Positions 24,101-34,297 of a stretch of DNA of 64,000 nucleotides are shown in pieces. A program made the position numbers and the translations under genes. The notes under the pieces were generated by a model. It had not been told where the DNA came from. It worked only from the letters and a program-made list of their open reading frames with translations, and did no database searches. The stretch's first letter is position 1. Each line of letters opens with the position of its first letter. The DNA comes from Limonium bicolor (Eukaryota; Streptophyta; Magnoliopsida; Caryophyllales; Plumbaginaceae): positions 96,197,298-96,261,297 of the forward strand of contig CM041783.1 of assembly GCA_023374045.1 (NCBI GenBank). Direction: 5' to 3'.

Positions 24101-25376
24101 ACTGTCAGACTCATTATCTCTCTTACGGTCTCTCACAATTGGCCACTACATCAAGCAGACATACATAATGCATTTTTACATGGTGACCTTGAGGAACAAG
24201 TTTTTATCCATCAGCCCAGAGGATTTGTCAACCCACAATACCCCAATTATGTTTGTCAGCTCAAAAAATCACTCTATGGTTTGAAACAATCTCCCCGTGC
24301 ATGGTTTTCCAAACTAAGCACCTTTCTTCTTGACATTGGATTTCAAGCCTCTCAATCTGACTCTTCCTTGTTCATTTACCGTCACAAATAGGACAAGATG
24401 TTTGTCCTCATTTATGTGGATGACATTTTATTTACCGCTTCCTCACAGCCTCTCATCACTCAGTTCACCACAGCTTTATCTACTACTTTCCCTATTTCAG
24501 CTACATGCCCTCTAAACTATTTTTTGGGTGTTGAAGTTACTCGTACCCAGAATGGGATTCTTCTATCCCAACACAAATATATACAAGATCTACTCCATAC
24601 CACAGCCATGCTCAATTCAAAACCCGCATCCACCCCCATGGTGTCTCAACCACATTCTACATCTTCAGACCCTAAACCCTTCTCTGACCAAACCATATAC
24701 AGACGAGTCATGGGGACGTTACAGTATTTATCTATAACTAGACCCGATATCTCCTTTGCGGTAAATAAAGTATGTCAAAAAATGCATTCACCAACTGAAG
24801 AAGACTGGAAATCCGTAAAGCGGATAATACGATACCTCTGTGGATCTCAGCAATTGGGCTTATTCTTCTCCGCATCATCTTCTCTTTACTTCCATGTCTA
24901 CTCCGATGCGGATTGGGCTGGATCTCCTGTTGACCGCCGCTCCACCGCCGCTTATATGGTCTTCTTCGGCACCCACCTTATCTCTTGGTCATCCCGCAAA
25001 CAGAAGACAGTCGCCCGCTCCTCCACCGAGGCGGAATATAAGGCCGTTGCCGCTGCAGCTGCTGAGGCTCTCTGGCTTCAACACCTTCTCGATGAACTGG
25101 GTTTTCCTCCTCGGTCTCCTCCGCAGCTCTTCTGCGACAACCTCGGGGCCACCTTCATCGCCACCAATCCAGCTCTCCACAGTCGGATCAAGCACATTGA
25201 TGTGGATTATTTTTTGTGCGAGAACGCGTTGCTCAAGGAACCCTAAAGATTGCTCATTTACCCAGCAAATCTCAGCTTGCCGACATTTTGACAAAACCCA
25301 CTTTTGTCCCTCTTTTTCTTGCTAATCGAGCCAAATTATCATTGACCATCAAGGAATTAGGCTCGCGGGGGGATAA
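21188..25376 (+). pseudogene. Copia gag-pol polyprotein, disrupted
   Basis: Start MSELSISGES at 21188. Gag with a CCHC zinc knuckle (CQICEKRGHVAKNC, near 22095); aspartic protease DTGATHH (near 22237); integrase HHCC region (WHQRLGHPS ... CAACSKGK), then catalytic D in YMDLWGP, D in QTDGGGEF and E in NGMVECRH. Reverse transcriptase with WILKTKYNSDG, ADIHNAFLHGDL, SLYGLKQSPRAWF and YVDDILF; RNase H with SDADWAGSP and STEAEYKA. The frame breaks near 23250 and 23370 (frameshifts), at TAG 24389-24391, and near 25240 (frameshift). After the last shift the tail reads LPSKSQLADILTKP and stops with a taa that overlaps the first bases of the 3' LTR. Polyprotein for reverse transcription and integration; not functional as written. 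Confidence 0.93.
25365..25373 (+). other. Polypurine tract, copia
   Basis: cggggggga-type purine run immediately before the 3' LTR at 25374; primer for plus-strand synthesis. It is still inside the pol reading frame (SRGG then stop). Confidence 0.8.
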
Positions 25377-25557
25377 TAGCCCATAGGGCGGCCCACTCTC
25401 TTTGGGCCTTACTTTCTGTAATTAGTCTCAGTCCAGTATACAAATATCCTAGGGTTGTACAAATTTCTACAGTACTGAACAGTATAAATATACATATCGG
25501 GGTAGAGCATTGCTTACCGATCCATTGATAAATCTATCTCTATTCTATATTTTAGTA
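25374..25557 (+). repeat. Copia 3' LTR
   Basis: 184 bp, taatagcc...ttttagta, near-identical to the 5' LTR, followed by the target-site duplication cagaa at 25558-25562. TATA box at 25483-25490. Confidence 0.95.
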
Positions 25558-25562
25558 CAGAA

Positions 25563-26581
25563 CATGTATAATCTTGTTCGGCAGTTTTATCTACAGAGGT
25601 ATGAATGAAAAGGTAAAGTAGAGAGCAGACCATGATGTTCTCTTCTTGGTTCTTGCCAATTTGAACTTCAGAGAGAGGAGTAAAGAGATGGAGTGGAGAA
25701 AGTAGTGCCAAGAAGAGAGTGAACGCGTATAATAGGATAGGGTTTAGGACAGAAGAGACTGAACAGAAGGCGCCAGTTAAAGTTTTGTGAGAGAGGAATT
25801 GCTAAAGTAATACTATCTAGATGATGGAATGACCTGCAGATTTTAATAACCTCAAAATAATTAGTATTAAGCTACTATTAGTAGTAGTACGAGTACTCTA
25901 GTTAGTTTTTTTTAAGTTTTAACTAAATTTAAGCTAAAAGAATGTATTTTTTTCGTAATTACTTATTAATAAGTCTCTATTTTACTAACTTAATTTATCA
26001 TTTTACATAACAATTTAATGTTACATATTGCATCTTTCTTATAAATAGTGTCATCTTCAAATATACTATATCTTATAGCATATTTAATCCTTATATTATT
26101 ATTTAGATAGGTTTAGAATTTAATAAACCCTTTATAAATCTTTTAGGTGTTTATACAAATCTGATTAAGACATAACAAGCCTATTCAAATCATATACTTG
26201 TTACATAGTCCTTATTAAGACTTAATAAATAAGTCTTCTTAAATTAATGATTAATGTTTACATACCATTTTAATGTCCTCTTTTGTCTTAAATTATTAGT
26301 TCATTGGACTTTATATATATATAATATCATTTATTTTTAATAGCAATGGCCCCTTCAATACTATCTCTCATAGTATATTTAAAATTATTTACCCTTATGT
26401 TATCATTTATGTTTCTCCTTATAATTGTTCACTCATTAGTCCAATGTTTTATGTGGGGTTTAATAACCATTTGGACTATATATATAGGAGTTCTATAATT
26501 CCCTTTTTAACTTAGGCTCCTTAGCTTTTATAATTCATTAATTAACCCTTCATTAATTATATAATGTTTAGGGGTATTTCA
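25563..26581 (-). mobile_element. Gypsy LTR C, segment 3 of 3
   Basis: Last part of LTR C, ending ggggtatttca at 26581 next to a polypurine tract. Excluding the two insertions LTR C is about 4.5 kb, comparable with LTR D (4.18 kb) and E (3.86 kb). AT-rich and non-coding. Confidence 0.65.
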
Positions 26582-29500
26582 ATCTACCCCCTTAAAAGAA
26601 CTTCGTCCCGAAGTTTTATTCCTAAATCAATTGGTCCTAAAAGATCTAGTTCAATGACTAGTGTCAATCCTAGGGATCAAGTCCCATGTCCAAATAACTT
26701 AAGCCCTATGTGTATCCAGCACAACATAAACTACAATCAGGCAAAACGCAATAGACGTGCACATGCAATCTCATCATTGTGTAGTAAGAGTATACATAGT
26801 CCAGTCATAGTGCAACAAGGCGCACATATTATTCAAATTCAACCAAAGTGCAACAAAGTGCACATATAATCAACCTTCAATAGTGCAATATACGTACACA
26901 ACCAATCATACAATCAACAAAGTGCAACGTGAATGCATATACGATTTCGTTATGGATGTAAGTGATCCATCTGCACTATTAATATGAATTTCAAATTCTT
27001 GGTATGTTAGTATACACTAGGGATATTTGTTCCCGTCTCATATCTTCTTTACTCTTTATATGTTTTATATCATACGAGTCGATCCATTTTATTAATGGAG
27101 CGTCCATGACGCAATGATGAAACCATAGCAAATGAATTTCTGAGTCCACAACATTCACAAATACCCGCAGGCACACCGGTCTTATAACGAAGGACTCTGA
27201 GGTCCACGGCCCCTTGGGAAACAAATACAAACACACCCTCGGGCACACCGGTCTACTGACGAAGGACTCTAAGGTCCACGGCCCCTTAGGTAATTGAACA
27301 CACTATCTAATCATCTAAGCTCACAACCTACTCATATCTGTGTCCACTTGTAGGGAATTTCAGGAATCATCCGACCTTGATGTGATCAGCATCAGTGTTG
27401 AACTATCCTTCCACTCCAATTTGTGTTCGGTCTCCCTTGATTTGCGCAGAATCAAGTTCAACCTCCCACGTCAGTTTCAAACAATCAAATAGTTTAACAA
27501 ATTCCAATTTTCTATCTTTTAATAATTATAGTCATAATCATAAAATTAACACATCTCAAGTATATCACTCATCTTCAAAACTATTCACATCAATCCATTT
27601 CCTAGCAACCATTTCGTTCCTTAGGGAAGTCAATTCCTGTTATGTTCCATATCGGTTTCATACCGATTCACCTATCTCAATGTCACCACATATGGTTTCA
27701 TATACCATGTCCCACAAGAAATTCAATTCTACAGGAGTTTCTACTCCCCTTACATGTATTCTCACAGTGGAGCTAACAAGATACTCGCATCTTTTCTGCT
27801 AAGTAACTACAACTCAAGGTAGGAATATACATATATATTTATATTATACATATCAAACATTACAACAAGTCCTTTCGTGCTATACACACAGTAATTTACG
27901 TGACCAATACATAAAATGTACTCTAAGCGATTTTGCGCTCTACCCCGCTTAAAAAGGATTACGCCCACGTAATCAACAATATATCATCATTGAACATTGG
28001 TTCAAGATGTCTAGCCGTCATGAAGTATTTTAGCTTCCATGCGACTTATCCCATATTATTATTAGATCAAAAGGTCTGTGTATAAAGGGTTTTATCGGTT
28101 TTGTACCAATTCTTACAATAGGGTTCGACTCTAGCCTCTAAGGCTCCATGTCACTTGGTAACATACTTTATTTATTCTCTCACCTTCTTAGGTTATACTG
28201 AACCTATGAGATATGGGCCCACAAGCTTCTGTTGCGCGACCCTGATACTTAGAGTTTTGTTGAGGTATTGCTCATCCTTCATGCCCCCGATAATTCTGGG
28301 AATAAGGTCTTCCAATCGACGCTTGATATCTCTTGTTATATGCGGACTCGATGAGTTATAGATAGTCTATCCATTGCTCTGGAGATTTAACGTACATGCC
28401 TTTAGGGTACTCATGGTTATTTGAATTCTACCTTCTGACTGACCTTCGGTCTGAGGTTTATGTATAATCAGGGGTTACTGTTTAGTGCTTATTGCTCTTC
28501 ACGGTTTTCTCGAAAATCTTGAGTCACATCCAATGTCTGTATTTGGTACTCAGTGCCCCCCGCACTCATAACTCTTAATCATTTCATCTTGGAATGAATT
28601 CTCTGTCTCCTTTGGACTCGTTAGCTTAACTGAGACCTTTCACTCCAACTGTTAGAGGTAATTATCTGCACCGGTCTGAATTTGCATCACTGACCGTGGC
28701 ACGGAGTCGACTACTTCTCGTGTTCCTTAGACTCCTCGTTTTCATATATGGGGTACCCTACTGGTACATTACTACTTACCTGACTAACTTATAAATAAGT
28801 CTGTCAGGCCCGCAAGCTCCTTTGGAGTGCGGTCGTCCCACATCTTGTTTTTGTATACTCGTAGTGTTTGTCACACGGTTAGTTGTTGGTAACTTGTGAA
28901 GTGTTCTGTTGTCGATCTCCTCTTTCATCGTTCTATGATAACACACATGTGGTTATTCCTGAACTTAATCAAGGGAAATCCATCTACTTGGTTCTTAGAT
29001 ATGTTCTACCTTCTTCTTGCATTTCGCACGGACTCGATTCAATGCCAGTTGAGGTCTCTTTCCATAGAGCCTATTATCTGATTTTTTGATCTACTAGGAA
29101 TGTGCTTCCAGTCTCGTATGTAAATGTACTAGGAATAGGCATTGCGCTACCTATGACATCTCTCTTCGTACGGTCTAAGTTATTGTCATTAATTTGCAAT
29201 CTGACTTCAAACTAATTTTTCATCCACATTATGTTTAATTCATAATTTGGTCTTCCATGTCAATGTTTGACGGTCACATGTGATGGTCGCTTTCTTGCGC
29301 ACCATGTACTTTTCCTTAGATAGGTACTGTTGCCATGCCATCCGCTATTGTTAGTTTTGTCACTCGTGTATTATACATTGATTCAATTCTTCAATAATTC
29401 AATCCAACGTCCACCTTTGTTCAATCCCCCTTTTTGTGAAAACGCACTGGGAGTTCTTAGGGTTTAAATGTATGGTTATTGCTGCGTCGTACTATCAGGT

Positions 29501-29780
29501 CGCTGTCTTTTACACGAAGTTGATTGCTTCAGTTCAATTCATGTGTAGGTTAGCCTTCCTCACGTTCCTTCACCATTTATGGTTGTGTTTACCACTTGTT
29601 TGCCTGACTTAAAAATAAGTAGTTCATCTAGTTCACGAGTCTTCTGAGCATTGGTCACTCCACATTTATGTGTGGTCCCAACAGTTATTACTTCCTTCTT
29701 TCCTGGTAACTGGTTCTAGGTACGAGGGTACAATTCTCTTCGGTTACATGTGTCTTTGGAACACTCCTAAGGAATTCTGG
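26582..29780 (-). pseudogene. Decayed internal region of gypsy element C (3' UTR and integrase remnant)
   Basis: Starts (minus strand, 3' end) with the polypurine tract at 26582-26597. The 3' UTR follows, with a tandem repeat at 27160-27292 and a second purine tract at 27945-27960. Beyond that is a badly decayed pol: on the minus strand around 28370-28460, pieces such as KPQTEGQSE and GWIDYL correspond to integrase HPQTDGQSE and SWIDKL in G2. Stops and shifts are frequent. It mirrors 53490-55950 with high similarity. It is cut at 29781 by the insertion of G1 (LTR D). Confidence 0.75.
27160..27292 (-). repeat. 3' UTR tandem repeat (72 bp, two copies) with GGAC/GTCC hairpins
   Basis: Units gcacaccggtct...aaggactctgaggtccacgg at 27171 and 27243, period 72 bp. 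Each contains ggac-tctgag-gtcc. It lies between the two polypurine tracts, as do the arrays at 3345-3530 and 59932-60052. Confidence 0.8.
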
Positions 29781-30124
29781 TGTAACACCCCATCCAAAGC
29801 CAATCGTGGTTAACGCAAAACTGAACACTTAATCGAATTCGTCGTAGCGGAAATAATAAACGCCTGGACCTTGCCACGGTCTGATCATTAGAATATACCG
29901 GCCTTATCAATTACAACACTTATCCAAAATAAATGACCAACCCAAAACATCACCATCCAAAATACCACAACCAACCGAGTACAAATAGCTAAGTCATAAT
30001 CACAACCTTACATCAGTTTAAATATAAACAGACGGGTGCACAAGCGCAACCCGTACTCAAATAAACAGCCCATCCTAAGTCTAACCGCTCCTACTCTCGT
30101 AGTGCGTCCTCATGGGTCTCTTAC

Positions 30125-30205
30125 CTGCAAGTGTAAAAACAGCCCCCAAAGGGGGTCAGCACGAATGCTGGTACACCCTCTCATGGCCCCCAAGCTAACG
30201 GGGCT
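30125..30205 (-). promoter_or_regulatory. Conserved U5 block resembling a 3' splice site (LTR D)
   Basis: Minus-strand order: gtaccagc, gtgctgaccccctttgggg, pyrimidine-rich stretch, cacttgcag before gtaagagac. tgctgac fits a plant branch-point consensus about 30 nt before cag. Confidence 0.45.
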
Positions 30206-31254
30206 ACGACGACTAATTGTCGATAGCATGGAAATTGATTACATACACAAGCATGATATGAAGTGCAATAACAATAATCCACAAATGAACATGCATAGTT
30301 CACAAACAATGAACGACTCAAGCGTCCCCTTATCAAGTGGGTTAGTAACCCCCTCCTCAGTCCTGATTTCCTTAATCTCTGTTCCTTACCTTACCTTAAT
30401 CTTAATCTCAGTATACAAACCGTTCCTGGAAGGGAATGGTTGTAGCTTAATTCGAACCTGGGATTTAGGTGATCCCACCGCGCCATCTTAATGCCACCTA
30501 CTCTGGACGGGAGTCCAGCGTAGCTGAGCCGGCAAACGGCCCTAGGCTACAAGTCCGAAGACAAGTCCTTAAGCGGAGGGCGGATCTGATTCAGATACCG
30601 TCCCCCTTTCCTTAGCATGCATGACCGGAGTTCGGTCTCGGGTTTCCTCACTCAAGTTCCAGTTAGTAGAAATCTTAATCACCATGTGCTAGCTAAGCCT
30701 TAACGGGCATTAACCAACAACCACCAAAACTTAACTCTTATTCTTAACTCAGTAAGTACTAAACTTGGTTAGTAACAATCTCAAGTCTCGCGGGTTAGTG
30801 CAAAGATAACACATACACAACAAGAACAAATATAACCGGTTGCATGCTTTATCTTGTTTTAGTCATAGCAATTAAACAGATAACACACAAGCCGAGGGAC
30901 ACCTCGTTAGCAAGCAGGTCACAAGAAAGATTGTACCGTTCACCGTCGATCGTCGTTTGTTTAACCTTCTCCGGGGTCCCAATTCACAAACCTAAAACAT
31001 TGATTCATTTTAGGTTATTAGTTATTTGCACCTCACTTAACTCACTTAATCCCTAAAGATTCCCGATGAATATCCTCTTAAGTCCTTACCACTTACCCTT
31101 TTAAACTTAATCTTTTTAAACATTAAGGTTTTTACTTAACTTAACTTAATCCCGTAGGTTCTTACGGTCCTAATCATTACTACCCTACCAATGGCATACC
31201 TTATTACCAATTACCATCCTTATAATTCAAAATTTCTTTTTTTTTATTTTTAGG

Positions 31255-31640
31255 CTCGACCGAACTTCCGACCGACCTTAACACATTACCGATTGAAAAT
31301 TCTATCCCGACCGACCTTGCAAGTCCGGTCCCCAAGGTCGGTCCATTCCCGAGAGGTTTCCCCGAGGGAAATTTGAGCTCGACCGAATTTGTCAAGTCCA
31401 GTCCTATGTTCGGTCGATTCCAGAGACTTATTACCGTATAAAATTCTAGGCATGACCGACCTTGCAAGTCCGGTCCCAAGGTCGGTCCATTCCAGAGACT
31501 TAATTCCTTCACAAAATACAAGCCCGACCGAACTTGTAAGTCCGGTCCTATGTTCGGTCGATTCCAGAAACTTTCTCCGGCAGTGTAAACTGAGCTCGAC
31601 CGACCTTGCAGGTCCGGTCCCTAAGGTCGGTCGGCTCCAG
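31255..31640. repeat. Tandem array in LTR D, about 72-bp units of two alternating types
   Basis: Five to six units starting gaccgacctt or gaccgaactt. Type A contains gcaagtccggtcccaaggtc, type B gtaagtccggtcctatgttc, and they alternate A-B-A-B-A (about 31309, 31381, 31455, 31525, 31598). GC-rich island in AT-rich DNA. Confidence 0.9.
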
Positions 31641-33330
31641 AACCTTGTTTCTAAATTCTCTTTTAACCCCAAACTTCTCCTCATATATTCTAATATGTTA
31701 TAACCTCATTTGGGCACCTCAAATACACCTTAAGCCAACCACTAAACACTTTAAATCACTCACCAAGATCCACTTTAATCGTTATGCATTTTTCCTTGTA
31801 ACCATGCCAACACTTGTAACATTTTCCACTAGGTTTCTAGGTGGTGGTTCATACCTAATGTAACCACTATGCCAAATGTTTCCCCACCACTATAACATCA
31901 TCTTCCAAGCATCTTTCACCATCTAACACTCTTTTATGCATTTACTTAAAGTTCCTTCACAAGCTTATGCTTCCATCCATCAACACATTATTTCCTTCCT
32001 AGTTGTTTACCAACATTTGCCTAAGTCCTAGATACTCAAATACTTTCTCTTGATTCCTAAATCCTTCATAGTGATGCCTAAGTCATTATAGCTCATTAAA
32101 ACACTTTATCTCACCCCTTTTTCATCAAGACAACCTCTAAAACTTCCTAGTACTTCCTTAGTCATTAAATCTCCTTAGAACATCTTAAACACTTAAGTTC
32201 TCCTTTAAATTTTGCCATGGGTTCTCTAGTATATGGTACATCCTAACACTTGGTTTTTCTCCATCAAACAACCAATATCACTCAAATTCTCATCACAACA
32301 CCTTAACACACAATTTACACCAAAACTACACCACATCATCATATAGTGCATAAACTTAAATGCTTGGCACTTAGGCCCTTAAATGACAATAATCTTAACC
32401 ACTGAATTTCCACATATATTTGTCTTTAACCTGCAAATACACACAACAAGGCTCCCATTGAAATAAAATGCTTCTTGTACTTCACCTTGATATTCTTAAA
32501 CTCTCTTTTTCCTCATTTGCTCCTTAGTCACAAGTTCACAATCATGATCATTGTTTCTCCTAGGTCATATATAACCCTTTTCTAATGTAAACTCTACACT
32601 AAACTCACCACATATCTAAATCCCATTCCCTTAAACAATAAAACACCTTACGGTAAGTAATTTACCTTGTTCTTTACAAGCTTTAAAAACTTTCTTCCTT
32701 AGGTTCTTCCTTGCTCAATCTCGGTCACCAATATATATCTCCTTGCCAATGTTCTAACCAATATCCAATGACTCCAATGAGTACTAGATAATACATTAAC
32801 CCTAAGGAACAAACCCTAGGTTAAAAATGTGCTTTAAGGTATTAAGGTGATTGTTTTACCTTGGTTTCTCAAGACAATCTTGGATATGAAGCAAGAAGGA
32901 CCTCCTCAATCCTTTGAAGAGTAGAAAACAAGCTAGAACAAGGCATTAAAATGAAGCCTCATGAGCATACATTTTCGGTCAAAAAGAAAAGTGATGGAAA
33001 CCTAGATTTTCTTACACTTTCTTTACCTTAAGAGAATGGAGAAGCCAATGGAGTCTCCAAACTTGAATTTCCTCCTCTAATGGTGGTTTGGCTTGGCACC
33101 AAATCAAAGCTCTTGAAGTTTTGAAAAGATAGAAAGAGAGAGCTTGAGCTAACTAAGAGGAATATGTAATTTGTTTTGGTTTTGGAGCTAAAATGAGTGA
33201 GTAGTGTGCAAGAGAAGGTGGAGCTAGCATGAGGGTGCTCTTCACATTAATGGAGAAGAAGAGAGGAGCAGCTCAACCGTGGGAACAAGAAAGAATGAAG
33301 AGGTGAGGAGAGAGGTGTGAGTAAATGAGA

Positions 33331-33338
33331 TATTTATC
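33331..33338 (-). promoter_or_regulatory. TATA-like site of LTR D
   Basis: Minus strand gataaata within aagataaatatctc, aligned with tataaata in LTR E (59186-59193); followed by a CT-rich leader. Confidence 0.5.
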
Positions 33339-33955
33339 TTAAAAGTAAATAGTACTTTTGCTTTATAGTTATTTATTTGCTAAATGACTAATAAAGGAGG
33401 TGACTCACCTATAAAAAACCGGCCCCCATTAAGTAACAAGGGTACTTAAGTCTTTGTTGACCAAATATCTACTTATATTGACTTATGTTATAAACTAGCT
33501 TAATTAAATTACTATTCACAAAACAAGGCACATTGTTGTGAAATTTTTGATTTCCCATTGATATAGACTTCCAAATGTGATACTATATAGTACACATGTT
33601 AATTAAAGAGTAATGATGGACATTTAGCCATTCAAAACTCATTTACAAGACAATTTTTCAAAAATGTGCTTTAAGACTCCTTAAAGAACATTTGTGTTTT
33701 AACTTGTTTTAAAGCTTGGTTTTCTTTGGTAATTGATTTAAAATTACCATTAGGATATTACTAAGGTCTTAGAACAATATTTGGGTACTCTCCCAAGTCT
33801 CTCCAAGCTTAGAGCACGTTTTGCTTAAACTGCTTCTTTTGGTGTTTCCTTATTTTCTTTGATTAGAAATGTTCTTAATGTTTCTAAGGCATTATTTAGC
33901 CTCCTTATATCTTAGTTTATCATTTAAACACCATATCTACGTTTGGGGTATTTCA

Positions 33956-33972
33956 ATCTACCCCCCTTAAAA
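33956..33972 (-). other. Polypurine tract of element G1 (LTR-proximal)
   Basis: Minus strand ttttaaggggggtagat directly before the LTR start TGAAATACCCC. Fixes G1 as minus-oriented. Confidence 0.85.
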
Positions 33973-34214
33973 GAACTTTGTCCTTAAAGTTCACATATGT
34001 GCTTAACCATTCACGGTACTCAATTCCCTTAATGTTAACACCACATCTTATATTCACATTCACACATCTCAAGACTCAAAGGTCAATCTCAATACAATAC
34101 ATAAGTATTATACATAACTCAAACTTAACACCAAAGTGTAGCAACTTACACAAATTCACATCTTAAACAACCAAACAAACGACCAACATGATCGTTTCCT
34201 AACTCAAAAGCAAG

Positions 34215-34250
34215 GAAGCTCTACCCCCTTAAAAAGGGGTACGCCCCGTA
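34215..34250 (-). other. Second, internal polypurine tract of G1
   Basis: Minus strand gtaccccttttt-aagggggtagag, lying about 260 bp from the LTR-proximal tract and just past the pol stop. Equivalent tracts are at 60110-60135 (G2), 27945-27960 and about 55335 (relics). Confidence 0.65.
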
Positions 34251-34297
34251 CCATATACAGACGATCTAGTCAGTAAACAAAGAAGGGTATTTCGCCC

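Larger units (their letters stand above)
20968..25557 (+). mobile_element. Ty1/copia retrotransposon, full length 4.6 kb
   Basis: LTRs at 20968-21150 and 25374-25557, 5-bp target-site duplication cagaa at 20963-20967 and 25558-25562, initiator-Met primer binding site, polypurine tract and one gag-pol region in copia order (Gag, PR, INT, RT, RNase H). Short LTRs (about 183 bp) and motif style suggest the Ale type, which is inference. LTR termini are TA...TA, not TG...CA. The LTRs differ at few positions, so the insertion is fairly recent, yet the coding region has three frameshifts and one stop. It sits in LTR C. Confidence 0.95.
29781..33955 (-). mobile_element. Gypsy LTR D (3' LTR of element G1), 4.18 kb
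   Basis: TGTAACACCCCATCC...ggggtatttca, complete. On its own strand it runs from 33955 to 29781. A TATA-like site at 33331-33338 is followed by a CT-rich stretch, so over 3 kb of the LTR would be transcribed leader. The U5 acceptor-like block has its AG at 30125-30126. The tandem array is at 31255-31640. It is inserted into the relic of element C: the left flank aaggaattctgg matches tagggaattttgg in the mirror copy near 53490. Reading frames inside (30036-30491, 31286-31684) are repeat or chance frames. Confidence 0.88.

Noticed and set aside
27395..27802. 135-codon plus frame in the relic of element C
   Set aside because: Antisense to the element, inside its 3' UTR, and similar to 55501-55731 only because the DNA is homologous. 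No family recognised.
31286..31684. 132-codon minus frame with internal amino-acid repeats
   Set aside because: It is the translation of the 72-bp tandem array, whose period is a multiple of three.
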